A program made the translations under genes and the position numbers. 32,241 nt of DNA, from positions 1 to 32,241 of the forward strand of contig CALLVD010000046.1 of assembly GCA_938010385.1 (NCBI GenBank), read 5' to 3'. Below the pieces are notes generated by a model that ran no database searches, was not told the DNA's origin, and saw only the letters and a program-made list of their open reading frames with translations. Below, in pieces: positions 1-8,614 of the stretch; the first letter of the stretch is position 1; every line of letters begins with the position of its first letter. Origin of the DNA: an uncultured Robiginitomaculum sp. Its GTDB lineage: Bacteria > Pseudomonadota > Alphaproteobacteria > Caulobacterales > Maricaulaceae.

Positions 1-290
1 CGTGAGACAGTTCGGTCCCTATCTACCGTGGGAGTAGGAGTTTTGAGAGGATCTGCCCTTAGTACGAGAGGACCGGGGTGGACATTCCTCTGGTGGAGCT
101 GTTGTCACGCCAGTGGCATTGCAGCGTAGCTATGAATGGAACGGATAACCGCTGAAAGCATCTAAGCGGGAAACCAGCCTCAATACCAGAGCTCCCTTGA
201 GAGTCGTCCGAGACCAGGACGTTGATAGGTCAGGTGTGGAAGCATGGTGACATGTGAAGCTTACTGATACTAATAACTCGATTGGCTTTA
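1..290 (+). rRNA. rrl: 23S ribosomal RNA, 3' end (partial)
   Basis: This is the last part of the large-subunit rRNA; the 5' part lies outside the window. It contains the sarcin-ricin loop (AGTACGAGAGGACC, from base 61), the site where elongation factors engage the ribosome. Domain VI helices follow, and the tail has the usual alphaproteobacterial form (CTTACTGATACTAATAACTC at about 260-280). The 3' boundary near 290 is estimated from that tail and could be off by several bases. It heads the 23S-5S end of an rRNA operon read on the plus strand. Confidence 0.96.
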
Positions 291-488
291 TACTCGATTT
301 TTTCTCCCAAAATGTTCATGCGTGGCGATCGTTTCGCCCAAATGAATAAGCATTTGCAACAAACAACACAGGTTCAACCCGGGCATCGTTCGGAAAGTTG
401 ACCCGAGAACTTTGAATGACGATATCTTTACGCCGTTACGTTTCCTCAAGAGGTTTTCTCTTGGAGACTAACAATCATCCTTTGCATT
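291..488 (+). other. 23S-5S internal transcribed spacer
   Basis: About 200 bases between the two rRNA genes. I find no tRNA and no coding frame here. Two possible processing stems are visible. One pairs GGTTCAAC (around 370) with GTTGACCC (around 399), with an inner CCG/CGG pairing. The other pairs CAAGAG with CTCTTG (around 453-472). Such stems usually guide RNase III and RNase E cleavage of pre-rRNA; that role is inferred here. Confidence 0.7.
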
Positions 489-606
489 AGCCGGGTGGCT
501 ATGGCGAGAGGTCCCCACCCGTTCCCATCCCGAACACGGTCGTTAAGCCTCTCAGCGCCGATGGTACTTTGTCTTAAGGCACGGGAGAGTAGGTCGCTGC
601 CCGGCT
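489..606 (+). rRNA. rrf: 5S ribosomal RNA
   Basis: This is the small rRNA of the large subunit. The conserved core is visible: GGTCCCCACCCGTTCCCATC near 510, CCGAACACGG near 530, and GCGCCGATGGTACTTTG followed by GGGAGAGTAGGTC up to about 597. The ends pair as a terminal helix, AGCCGGGT at 489-496 with GCCCGGCT at 599-606, with one G-U wobble, which sets the boundaries to within a base or two. Its length of about 118 is normal. It is the last RNA in the operon; no tRNA follows it directly. Confidence 0.95.
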
Positions 607-666
607 TATACAGAGGATGATTGAAAATAACGCGCGTTCAAAGCTTAAGTCCCTCCTCAATGTAAT

Positions 667-699
667 AAAAAAACCCTCTGCATTCGCAGAGGGTTTTTT
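667..699 (+). terminator. Rho-independent terminator of the rRNA operon
   Basis: A perfect 14-bp stem (arms 668-681 and 686-699) closes on an ATTC loop. The core is CCCTCTGC/GCAGAGGG, and the right arm ends in six T residues. It lies about 60 bases after the 5S gene and should end the rrn transcript. The A-run on the left arm means it may also work on the minus strand. Confidence 0.93.
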
Positions 700-826
700 G
701 TGTTTTAGGGCCGGTATTTGCGCAGGCCGCTATGATAGGAATTGTGTTAATTTCGGATCGCAGTTGCAATACAAATGGTTCAGTTCTATCAAATGAGCCT
801 ATAAATTATAATTGAGGGAAATTATC

Positions 827-1588
827 ATGAGAACACCTGTTGCAATTGCTGCATTGACAGCTTTAACTCTTGGCGCGTGTGCCACACCACGAGCTTATAA
901 CCGTGTTGATGCCCAAGCGCGCCCTGCGCTCAATAAAATGGAAGGTGTTCTACTCGTTAAACAGGGGGAAATTGGCTCTGACATCGTTGTTTCAAATCTG
1001 GCGGCACAGGGGGGGCTGATACAGGCTATGATCGACGCAGGTATTAATAGCTCGCGTACTAACAAGGCCGAAGAGGCCATCATACCGATTCGTGATAAAT
1101 TAATTGACCATGATTTTGCTGCGACAATGGAATCCGAGTTGGAGAAAGCGTTTCGCGCGTCAGATATTTCGGGTCTTTCAGATATCGCACTTGTTCGCGC
1201 CGAAGATGAAAATTATCGTCAAAACACTGTCAAAGGCTCTTCCGCGGATGCAGTTATGTTCATTGATACAACTTACAAAGTATCGCCTAAATTTGATATG
1301 ATTTTAGTTAAATCTGATGTTAAAGTCTTCCCGACAAATTCCGCTCTGAATGCTTACAAAGAAAAGCCTGATGATGATGATAACATGGTCGAACACACGG
1401 ACAATATCTACCGTAACTCCTTCCAATCATCTGCATCATTAGACCTGGTTGCTGATATGGAAACGAATGCTGCGGAGGCTGCAAACTTGCCTGCATCCAA
1501 ATTTATTTCCGCGCTGAATACAGCTGCGACAAACATTGCGCAGAAGATTGCTAAAGATCTCATGACCGATGATGTTGAGGAAGAGTAG
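827..1588 (+). CDS. Hypothetical lipoprotein, 253 aa
   Basis: I do not recognise the family. The product has a short lipoprotein signal peptide (MRTPVAIAALTALTLGAC) with Cys18 in an LGAC lipobox, so it is probably exported and lipid-anchored in the envelope. The mature part is soluble-looking and rich in Asp/Glu, with an acidic DDDDN stretch near two thirds of its length. The start is set at ATG 827 because GAGGGA lies about 8 bases upstream; a TTG at 812 in the same frame would place that ribosome site inside the gene. The stop is four bases before the next lipoprotein gene, so the two form an operon. Base composition is AT-richer than most of the window (for example 16 G/C of 60 in 1261-1320), which could reflect later acquisition. 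Confidence 0.8.
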   Translation: MRTPVAIAALTALTLGACATPRAYNRVDAQARPALNKMEGVLLVKQGEIGSDIVVSNLAAQGGLIQAMIDAGINSSRTNKAEEAIIPIRDKLIDHDFAATMESELEKAFRASDISGLSDIALVRAEDENYRQNTVKGSSADAVMFIDTTYKVSPKFDMILVKSDVKVFPTNSALNAYKEKPDDDDNMVEHTDNIYRNSFQSSASLDLVADMETNAAEAANLPASKFISALNTAATNIAQKIAKDLMTDDVEEE

Positions 1589-1591
1589 ATT

Positions 1592-2098
1592 GTGAACCCG
1601 ATATGTAAATCCATATTTTTCTCGGTCTGTGTGCTTGCCCTAACTGCTTGCGCCGTTGGCCCGAGGACTTTGAAATCGGGTGCGTCAGCAACTAGTTTGT
1701 CGCCAAAAGTGAACAATGTTGCTATTGAGTCGATGATTGACCGCCGCGGTAAAGACGCTCAAATTTCTGATATTACGGGAAAAGCTATGCAAGGTGCCGA
1801 TATTATGGGTTGGCTTTCCGAAAGCTTGGCCCGGCGTGGGCTTGTTGTCGGCGCCAGAGCGAAAGAAAGCCAAGTGTGCAAGTTGGATTTAGAGCTTAGG
1901 AAAGCAGAAATCGGCGGAGTAGCCACGTCTAAAACAGCCTCAGTTGTTATCGGTGCCCGAAATACAGAGACGCAGGATTATAAAATTTTGCGCGGGCAAG
2001 ATGCCACAGTAAACTGGATGGGCGGTAACGGCGAAACCAATGCCGCTTTAGGTCGGGCTCTGGATAAAGCTTTGGAGAAAATAGAGACAGCCTGCTGA
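1592..2098 (+). CDS. Hypothetical lipoprotein, 168 aa
   Basis: This is the second gene of the two-gene lipoprotein operon. The family is not recognised. A signal peptide with an LTAC lipobox (Cys20) is clear, followed by about 148 residues with no membrane segment. Apart from the lipobox Cys, two cysteines remain, one mid-protein and one at the very C-terminus (ETAC), which could form a disulfide. The start is GTG 1592, preceded by GAGGAAGAG inside the end of the upstream gene, so translation is likely coupled. A terminator follows at 2114. It might be a partner or auxiliary subunit of the preceding lipoprotein; that rests only on their adjacency. Confidence 0.75.
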   Translation: MNPICKSIFFSVCVLALTACAVGPRTLKSGASATSLSPKVNNVAIESMIDRRGKDAQISDITGKAMQGADIMGWLSESLARRGLVVGARAKESQVCKLDLELRKAEIGGVATSKTASVVIGARNTETQDYKILRGQDATVNWMGGNGETNAALGRALDKALEKIETAC

Positions 2099-2113
2099 TT
2101 GGCTCCAATGTAT

Positions 2114-2143
2114 AAAAGCCTCCGCTTTGCGGGGGCTTTTTTT
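2114..2143 (+). terminator. Rho-independent terminator after the lipoprotein pair
   Basis: AAAAGCCTCCGC at 2114-2125 pairs with GCGGGGGCTTTT at 2129-2140, giving a 12-bp stem with one G-U wobble and a TTT loop. It runs into seven T residues. It sits 15 bases after the stop of the 168-aa lipoprotein gene and separates that operon from the DUF885 gene. Confidence 0.9.
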
Positions 2144-2219
2144 GTTTTGGGCGGTGCAATTGTGTCTGCCCTTTTGCCGTGTCATGAATTAGCCTCCGAT
2201 CTACCAAAGGAAATCCGTT

Positions 2220-4067
2220 ATGTCTGTGACTCGCCGTTCTCTTTTGCAAAGTTCTGCCGCTGTCAGCGTCGCCGGCAGCTTATCGCTCACCGGATGCACG
2301 AAAGCGCCGCCCGTCATGGGTTCCGCCGATGCACAAGCCGAAAAGCTCCTGAAATCCGCGACGGATCTTATGCTCAAAGCTTATCCGGAAACCGCCTCGA
2401 GCGCCGGCATTGATAACGGCGAGTATGCCGCTTTAAAAACTCAACTGGCTGATCGCTCGCCGGCCGGACAAGCTGCGATAAAAGCGGATGTAAACGCCAT
2501 GGCGGCGAAACTGAGCGCGCTTGACCGCAAGGCCTTAACGCCGGATATGGCGCTGAATGTTGATGTTGTGAATACGGTTTTTAACACGAGCGCTGAAGGG
2601 TTTGAGTTTCCGTTTGGCGATATGGCGCTGCTCAATTCTAACTGGTCGTATCGAAATGCGCCTTATGTCGTCGCGCAAAATACCGGCGCGTTTATTGAAA
2701 TTCCAAGCTTTTTAGACTCAAGCCACTCTATCAAAAGCAATGATGATGCCGACGCCTATCTTGACCGCATGAAAGCCTATGCAGGGCAGCTTGACGGCGA
2801 AACCGAACGCTTGCGAATTGACGGTGATGCCGGCGTCATATTGCCCGACTTTCTGATGGGCAAGACCTTAGAGCAGCTGAAATCCGCCCGCGCGCAAGCC
2901 CCGTCTGATTGGGGCATTGTCAAAACAATCGCCGGTAAAACGGCCAATATGGCGGATCGCTTTTCATCGGCCGCAACCGAAATTGCTAAGAACAATATCG
3001 GCCCGGCTTTGGATCGGCAAATCGCTGTGCTGGAAGCGCTTGCGCCCAAAGCTAACTCCGATGCGGGCGTATGGTCCGTGCCGGACGGCGATGCTTATTA
3101 TGATTGGACGCTGCGCGCCGGAACGACGACGGCTATGACCGCTGATGAAGTGCATCAAGTGGGCCTGGACGAACTGGCCTCTCTGCAAGCGCGCATGGAG
3201 CCGATTTTACAGTCTATAGGCTATAGCAAAGGCACAGTCGGCGCGCGCATGGCGGCGCTTGGCGATGATCCCGTGTATAAATTCAAAAAAGGTGATCCCG
3301 GCCGCGCTGAGATTATGACCTTCATCAATGACGTGGTTGACGATATTCGCGCGCGCATGCCCCAAGCGTTTGAAACATTGGTGCCCGGATTTTTAGAGGT
3401 GACGCGCATATCGCCGGATGTCGAAGACGGCGCGCCGGGCGCTTATGGCGGAGCGGGCTCTATTGATGGCACCAAGCCGGGACATTTTTGGATTAATTTG
3501 CGGTCCACGGATCTGCATAACAAGTTCAATCTAGCTGATCTGACCTATCACGAAGCTATTCCCGGTCATGTTTGGCAGGGCGAATACACGTTTAAGCAGC
3601 CATTGATACGGTCATTGCTTGCCTTCAATGCCTATTCCGAAGGCTGGGCGCTTTACGCGCAGCAAATTGCGGACGAGCTTGGCGTCTACGATGACTTCCC
3701 GGTCGGACGTCTGGGATATTTGCAATCGCTGGCCTTTCGGGCTTGCCGTCTGGTCGTTGATACGGGGCTGCATTCCAAACGATGGACGCGCGCGCAGGCC
3801 AATGAATGGTTTGTCGAAAATAACGGCTCAAACCCCGAAGAAGTCGCCGGCGAGATTGACCGCTACTGCGCATGGCCCGGACAGGCTCTGGGCTACAAAG
3901 TCGGGCACAGCGCTATTAATCGCTTGCGAGTCAAGGCAAAGCGCGAGTTGGGCGACCGTTATGACTATCGCCGGTTTAATGACGCGATTGTGCTGGGCGG
4001 CAGCGTCCCGATGACCGTTCTGGGTGAGATTATTGACGGCTATATTACCCGGGAGAAGGGCGTTTAG
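2220..4067 (+). CDS. DUF885 family lipoprotein, predicted metallopeptidase-like
   Basis: A 615-aa member of the DUF885 family, which carries a zinc-peptidase-like signature. The N-terminus has a twin-arginine motif (TRRSLLQ, Arg5-Arg6), a hydrophobic stretch and a lipobox ending at Cys26 (LTGC), so Tat export and lipid anchoring are likely. The family hallmark HEAIPGH is at residues 444-450 (YHEAIPGHVWQ), followed by EGWALY from Glu474, which could provide the third metal ligand. The length is normal. ATG 2220 is preceded by AAAGGAAA. The gene stands alone between two terminators. Substrate and reaction are not settled for the family; cleavage of peptides in the periplasm is an inference. Confidence is high for the family and low for the exact role. 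Confidence 0.9.
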   Translation: MSVTRRSLLQSSAAVSVAGSLSLTGCTKAPPVMGSADAQAEKLLKSATDLMLKAYPETASSAGIDNGEYAALKTQLADRSPAGQAAIKADVNAMAAKLSALDRKALTPDMALNVDVVNTVFNTSAEGFEFPFGDMALLNSNWSYRNAPYVVAQNTGAFIEIPSFLDSSHSIKSNDDADAYLDRMKAYAGQLDGETERLRIDGDAGVILPDFLMGKTLEQLKSARAQAPSDWGIVKTIAGKTANMADRFSSAATEIAKNNIGPALDRQIAVLEALAPKANSDAGVWSVPDGDAYYDWTLRAGTTTAMTADEVHQVGLDELASLQARMEPILQSIGYSKGTVGARMAALGDDPVYKFKKGDPGRAEIMTFINDVVDDIRARMPQAFETLVPGFLEVTRISPDVEDGAPGAYGGAGSIDGTKPGHFWINLRSTDLHNKFNLADLTYHEAIPGHVWQGEYTFKQPLIRSLLAFNAYSEGWALYAQQIADELGVYDDFPVGRLGYLQSLAFRACRLVVDTGLHSKRWTRAQANEWFVENNGSNPEEVAGEIDRYCAWPGQALGYKVGHSAINRLRVKAKRELGDRYDYRRFNDAIVLGGSVPMTVLGEIIDGYITREKGV

Positions 4068-4272
4068 AGCGGGATTTTAACCCGCTGACGCGGCAGGCGT
4101 TTGCTTGCAAATGCCGAGAGCGGAACGACCTTCGACAAAACGCAGTTTTGTATATGCGGCGGGCTTAGGCTGCGCAGAAAAAGCGCGCGGTTTTTGTGCC
4201 GCCGGCTTTGGCGTTTGTATCTGCTTTCAGAGGATGACAGATGTTTCTGTGCGCGCATTTTCTGCGCTTTCG
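4068..4272. other. Non-coding gap with two small hairpins
   Basis: This is the space between the DUF885 stop and the shared terminator. A 6-bp stem AGCGGG/CCCGCT (4068-4073 with 4081-4086) follows the stop codon without a T-run. A second stem, GGCGTTTGC with GCAAATGCC (4096-4104 and 4107-4115), lies just after. Neither is a convincing terminator. I see no gene; the open frames that cross this gap run into the tRNA and are artefacts. Confidence 0.5.
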
Positions 4273-4315
4273 ACATTAAAAAAGGCCCCCGCTCTGCGGA
4301 GGCCTTTTTTAATGT
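4273..4315. terminator. Bidirectional terminator between DUF885 gene and tRNA-fMet
   Basis: A 15-bp perfect stem (4273-4287 with 4301-4315) contains AAAAAAGGCC/GGCCTTTTTT, and an inner CCGC/GCGG stem is capped by TCT. Both strands give a G+C stem followed by T residues. It therefore suits both the tRNA transcript (minus strand, starting 2 bases after the CCA end) and read-through from the DUF885 gene (plus strand). Confidence 0.9.
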
Positions 4316-4317
4316 CT

Positions 4318-4394
<77 letters not shown>

Positions 4395-4473
4395 TTAAGA
4401 ACGGGGGAGGTAACATTGTGCCCCTGTAAGTTCAACCTGTTTATTCAGGTTTTCGAATAAAATTTTGCCCGCT

Positions 4474-5670
4474 CTAAATGTCAAAACCGGGGTCCGTAAT
4501 GGCATAAAAAGCGCGTTTAGGCATAAAGTCACGATCAAACAGCAGGGGGTGATTATACCGGACCGTGGGGTTAGTGTTCAGCCAGCTGTCGCCGTCTGAG
4601 AGCCCCCATACCGTAACAGAATCCACCGACGGCCGAAGAGCCAGGCCGTTGAAGAAATCTCTGTACATTTGCGCCTGCTGCCGCGCGATGTCTGCGGGCA
4701 TGGGATTGCCCACATCCGGCAAACAATTTGTCCCTGTCTCGTAACAACTCCCCGGGTCTGTATAGACAGATATGTCCAATTCTGTGACCTGATTAACGAG
4801 TCCGGCAAACATGCCGTCGACATCATCAATAGCTGTAAGCGCATCAGGGATAGAGGATGTCGTGCGCAAATGCATTTGATGCCCGATCCCGTCGAGCGGA
4901 ACGTCCATATCCAGCAGGTCTTGCGCAACGGTAATCAGGCGCGCGCGCTTGCCCGGCAATTCTGTAGAATAATCTGACAGAAAAAGCCGCGCATCCGGAT
5001 CTGCTGCGCGTGCGGCCTCAAAGGCCCAACTGATATATTCCGGCCCGCCCACGGCTTGAAGCCATTGCGTATCGCGATAAGGCGAGTTCGCCCAATCATC
5101 ATCGGTAATGACTTCGTTACAAACATCCCAATCGGTGATGCGCCCGCGAAAATGTGTGACGACATCGGTGACATAGGTCTCCAGCTTAGTGCGAATTTGC
5201 GCGGGCGATCCTTGTAACATCCATGCCGGCGTCGCTTCATGCCAAAGCAGGGCATGGCCGCGCAGTTTCAGCCCGCCGGCCTGCGCAGCGTCCCAAAGCT
5301 GATCGGCGAACTCAAAATTATACACGCCCTCTTGAGGGGCTATAAATGCGGCTTTCAAGGTGTATTCGGCAGTTATGGAGTTGAACTGGTCTAAAATACG
5401 CTTGCGGCTGAGGCTTTGCGGCGAGAACTGATACGCTTCAACGGCGACCCCGACATCAAAGTTATTACGCCACGTATTTTTGAGTATGCCGGTAGCGGGC
5501 ACTGCCGGGGTAAAGGTCGGCGGCGGCGAAATAGGAAGGGGTGTTTTGCTGTCAGGCAGCGCGGCAGGCGCAGACGGAGTCCCGCCTCCGCAAGCGTGCA
5601 GAGCTGCCGCTGCCGCGCCGCCGCCGATAAGGCGTAGCCTGTCTCTTGCCGAAAATTTCGTCATTATCAT
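4474..5670 (-). CDS. GH10 endo-1,4-beta-xylanase, lipoprotein
   Basis: A glycoside hydrolase family 10 enzyme that cuts the xylan backbone by a retaining mechanism. The 398-aa product has an N-terminal signal with a lipobox at Cys27 (LHAC), a Pro/Ala-rich linker (about 30-60) and a single GH10 barrel. Motifs in order: GHALLWHEATPAW (138-150), WDVCNE with acid/base Glu186, GIGHQMHL (261-268), VTELDIS with nucleophile Glu297, and WGLSDGDSWL (355-364). All key residues are present. ATG 5670 or ATG 5664 could start it; neither has a clear ribosome site. It is divergent from the C1 operon across a 120-base gap and has no other polysaccharide genes beside it. It suggests use of plant or algal xylan. 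Confidence 0.94.
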   Translation of the reverse strand: MIMTKFSARDRLRLIGGGAAAAALHACGGGTPSAPAALPDSKTPLPISPPPTFTPAVPATGILKNTWRNNFDVGVAVEAYQFSPQSLSRKRILDQFNSITAEYTLKAAFIAPQEGVYNFEFADQLWDAAQAGGLKLRGHALLWHEATPAWMLQGSPAQIRTKLETYVTDVVTHFRGRITDWDVCNEVITDDDWANSPYRDTQWLQAVGGPEYISWAFEAARAADPDARLFLSDYSTELPGKRARLITVAQDLLDMDVPLDGIGHQMHLRTTSSIPDALTAIDDVDGMFAGLVNQVTELDISVYTDPGSCYETGTNCLPDVGNPMPADIARQQAQMYRDFFNGLALRPSVDSVTVWGLSDGDSWLNTNPTVRYNHPLLFDRDFMPKRAFYAITDPGFDI

Positions 5671-5790
5671 CCGATTCTGCGCCGCTTAGAATTACCTTAT
5701 CTAATGCAAGTTTTGCGCCGCCGGGCCGGGTTTGCGCTTTAAATTTATGCGTTGCCACTTATAGTCTCGTTCAAACTCAAAGGAGAGAGT

Positions 5791-6900
5791 ATGAAAACGC
5801 GCGCAGCCGTAGCTTTTGAAGCCAAAAAACCCCTGGAAATTGTGGAGCTGGATTTAGAGGGTCCCAAAGCCGGCGAAGTTTTGGTGGAAATCATGGCAAC
5901 CGGCATTTGCCACACCGACGCTTATACGCTTGACGGTCTGGACAGCGAAGGCCTGTTCCCGAGCGTGCTGGGTCATGAGGGGGCAGGCATTGTGCGCGAG
6001 GTCGGCGCGGGCGTCACCTCGGTTGCGCCGGGTGATCACGTAATTCCGCTCTACACGCCGGAATGCCGGCAATGTAAATCCTGCCTGTCCGGAAAAACAA
6101 ACCTGTGTACGGCTATTCGCGCGACGCAGGGCAAGGGCCTAATGCCGGACGGGACAAGCCGGTTTTCCTATAAGGGGCAGACGATTTATCACTATATGGG
6201 CTGCTCGACTTTTTCTAATTTCACGGTCTTGCCGGAGATTGCAGTCGCAAAAATTCGCAAAGACGCGCCTTTTGATAAATCTTGCTATATTGGCTGCGGC
6301 GTAACAACCGGCGTGGGCGCCGTGATAAATACCGCCAAAGTACAGGCAGGCGATAATGTCATCGTCTTCGGCCTTGGCGGCATTGGCCTGAATGTTTTGC
6401 AAGCCGCGCAAATGGTTGGCGCGGGCAAGATTATCGGCGTGGATATTAATAACGATAAGGCTGATTGGGGCCGTAAGTTCGGCATGACGCATTTTGTAAA
6501 CCCCAAAGAGATTGACGGTGATATTGTCGAGCATTTGGTCGCTCTGACCGACGGCGGCGCGGATTATACCTTCGACTGCACCGGCAATACGATTGTCATG
6601 CGCCAAGCGCTTGAAGCCTGTCACCGCGGGTGGGGCGTGTCCGTCGTTATCGGCGTGGCCGAGGCCGGCAAAGAAATCGCGACACGCCCGTTTCAATTAG
6701 TGACAGGGCGGGTTTGGAAAGGTACGGCATTTGGCGGGGCCAAAGGGCGCACGGATGTGCCGAAGATTGTTGATTGGTATATGGACGGGAAAATTCAAAT
6801 CGATCCGATGATTACCCATGTTTTGAAATTAGAAGAGATTAATCAGGCCTTTGATTTAATGCATGCCGGGAAATCTATTCGCAGCGTCGTGGTGTTTTAA
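5791..6900 (+). CDS. frmA: S-(hydroxymethyl)glutathione dehydrogenase / class III alcohol dehydrogenase
   Basis: A cytosolic zinc enzyme that oxidises S-hydroxymethylglutathione, formed from formaldehyde and glutathione, to S-formylglutathione with NAD+. The 369-aa length is normal. Catalytic zinc ligands: Cys40 ([10 protein letters not shown]), His62-Glu63 (GHEGAG) and Cys169 (YIGCGVTTG). The structural zinc site has Cys92, 95, 98 and 106. The nucleotide-binding loop GLGGIG is at 194-199. ATG 5791 is chosen because AAAGGAGAGA sits just before it; an in-frame start 39 bases upstream lacks a site and has no family similarity. It opens a tight operon with purU, fghA and mobA. Also known as adhC or flhA in other species. 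Confidence 0.96.
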   Translation: MKTRAAVAFEAKKPLEIVELDLEGPKAGEVLVEIMATGICHTDAYTLDGLDSEGLFPSVLGHEGAGIVREVGAGVTSVAPGDHVIPLYTPECRQCKSCLSGKTNLCTAIRATQGKGLMPDGTSRFSYKGQTIYHYMGCSTFSNFTVLPEIAVAKIRKDAPFDKSCYIGCGVTTGVGAVINTAKVQAGDNVIVFGLGGIGLNVLQAAQMVGAGKIIGVDINNDKADWGRKFGMTHFVNPKEIDGDIVEHLVALTDGGADYTFDCTGNTIVMRQALEACHRGWGVSVVIGVAEAGKEIATRPFQLVTGRVWKGTAFGGAKGRTDVPKIVDWYMDGKIQIDPMITHVLKLEEINQAFDLMHAGKSIRSVVVF

Positions 6901-7770
6901 ATGACTGACAATTCTACAGGCCAAACCGGCCGCTATATAATGACAACGCAAAGCGCAGACCGCACCGGGATCGTGGCAGATTTAACAGGGTGTCTCGCTG
7001 CGCATGACGGCTTTATTACGGAGTTGTCGCAATATGGAACGCCGCAAAGTGAGCGGTTTTATTCGCGGATTTGTTTTACCTTAAGCGATGCGCGCAAAGC
7101 CGATTTTCATCAGGCGATTTCTAAAATTTGCGACCGCCATAATCTGGATACACGCATTTATCCGGCTGAGCGAAAAATGCCGACCCTGTTAATGGTGTCA
7201 AAGTTTGATCATTGCCTGTCCGACCTTTTATATCGGGTTCGCTCCGGCACGCTGGATATTGATGTTAAAGCGATTGTGTCCAATCACCCGGACGCAAAAC
7301 CGCTGGCGGATGTGGCGGGGCTGCCGTTTTATCACATCCCGATCACGGCGAAGACAAAGCCGCAAGCGGAGGCTGCATTGCGCAAAGTTATTGATGAGAC
7401 AAAAGTCGATTTGATTGTGCTTGCCCGCTATATGCAAATCTTATCGGAGTCAGTTTGCGAAGATTACTCCGGACGCATTATTAACATCCATCATTCTTTC
7501 CTGCCGAGCTTTAAGGGCGCAAAGCCGTATCATCGCGCCCATGCTAAAGGCGTGAAACTCATCGGGGCGACGGCGCATTATGTGACGTCAGATTTGGACG
7601 AAGGCCCGATTATAGAGCAGTCGGTCAAGCGCGTGGATCACACAATGACTCCTCAAGACCTCGTTGCCATCGGCCGCGATGTCGAAGCGCAAACTCTTGC
7701 CCGCGCTGTACAGCTTCACGCAACCCATCGCAGTTTTATAAATGAGAACAAAACAGTAATTCTGCCATGA
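6901..7770 (+). CDS. purU: Formyltetrahydrofolate deformylase
   Basis: Hydrolyses 10-formyltetrahydrofolate to formate and tetrahydrofolate, balancing the one-carbon folate pool. The 289-aa product has an N-terminal ACT regulatory domain (about 11-90) and a C-terminal formyltransferase-fold domain. The catalytic set typical of that fold is visible: Asn195 and His197 in INIHHSFLPSF, and Asp233 in SDLDEGPI. The start codon follows the frmA stop with no gap and no ribosome site, so translation is probably coupled; the ACT domain needs this start. Its stop overlaps the fghA start by four bases (ATGA). Its place between the two glutathione-formaldehyde genes makes formate the common product of the operon. 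Confidence 0.95.
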   Translation: MTDNSTGQTGRYIMTTQSADRTGIVADLTGCLAAHDGFITELSQYGTPQSERFYSRICFTLSDARKADFHQAISKICDRHNLDTRIYPAERKMPTLLMVSKFDHCLSDLLYRVRSGTLDIDVKAIVSNHPDAKPLADVAGLPFYHIPITAKTKPQAEAALRKVIDETKVDLIVLARYMQILSESVCEDYSGRIINIHHSFLPSFKGAKPYHRAHAKGVKLIGATAHYVTSDLDEGPIIEQSVKRVDHTMTPQDLVAIGRDVEAQTLARAVQLHATHRSFINENKTVILP

Positions 7771-8612
7771 GTTTAGAAACCGTCAGCACGAACAAATCTT
7801 TTGGCGGCACGCAGGGCGTTTACCGTCATGCCTCGCGCGCGACCGGAACGGATATGACCTTTTCGGTCTACGTCCCGCCGCATGATGCCGGCGCGAAATT
7901 ACCGGTCCTGTGGTTTCTCTCCGGCCTGACCTGCACGCACGCCAATGTCACAGAGAAGGGCGAGTTCCGACGTGCCTGCGCAGATTTGGGCATCATATTT
8001 GTCGCGCCCGATACAAGTCCGCGCGGCGACGACGTCGCGGATGACCCTAATGAGGCGTATGATTTCGGACTCGGCGCCGGCTTTTATGTCGACGCGACCC
8101 AAGCGCCGTTTTCAAAGCATTATAAAATGCGCCGCTATATCGAAGATGAGCTGCCGCAAATTATCGCTGAAAACTTTCCTGCCGACATGGCGGCTCAAGG
8201 CATTACGGGGCACTCTATGGGCGGGCATGGCGCGCTGACAATCGGCTTGCGCAATCCTGAAACGTTTAAATCGGTATCGGCGTTCTCGCCAATCGTTGCG
8301 CCAACCCAAGTGCCCTGGGGAGAAAAGGCGTTGAGTGGATATCTGGGCGATAACCCCACCGACCGGATGCAATATGATGCGGTAGAATTGATTAAGTCCG
8401 GGGCGAAGCCCGACGGACTTTTAATTGATCAGGGCCTGGATGATAATTTCCTCAAAGAGCAGCTGAAAACACATTTACTGGCAGAGGCTTGCGAGCAAGC
8501 CGGAATTGACGCGCAAATCCGAATGCAGCCGGGTTATGACCACAGCTATTACTTCATTTCTACCTTTATGACCGACCATATTGTTTGGCATGCGGAGCGT
8601 CTGCGAGCTTAG
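7767..8612 (+). CDS. fghA: S-formylglutathione hydrolase
   Basis: A serine esterase of the alpha/beta-hydrolase fold that splits S-formylglutathione into formate and glutathione, the step after frmA. The 281-aa length is normal. The nucleophile is Ser150 in GHSMGGHGA; the acid is Asp225 or Asp226 (DQGLDDNFL) and the base is His259 (GYDHSYYF). The SGLTCT motif near residue 52 forms the oxyanion region. The start overlaps the purU stop by four bases. Also called frmB in enterobacteria. The assignment is firm. Confidence 0.96.
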   Translation: MSLETVSTNKSFGGTQGVYRHASRATGTDMTFSVYVPPHDAGAKLPVLWFLSGLTCTHANVTEKGEFRRACADLGIIFVAPDTSPRGDDVADDPNEAYDFGLGAGFYVDATQAPFSKHYKMRRYIEDELPQIIAENFPADMAAQGITGHSMGGHGALTIGLRNPETFKSVSAFSPIVAPTQVPWGEKALSGYLGDNPTDRMQYDAVELIKSGAKPDGLLIDQGLDDNFLKEQLKTHLLAEACEQAGIDAQIRMQPGYDHSYYFISTFMTDHIVWHAERLRA

Positions 8613-8614
8613 TT

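Noticed and set aside
807-812. Perfect TATAAT as a -10 box for the first lipoprotein gene
   Set aside because: A start point there would fall at or inside the ribosome site before ATG 827, and no good -35 lies at the right distance.
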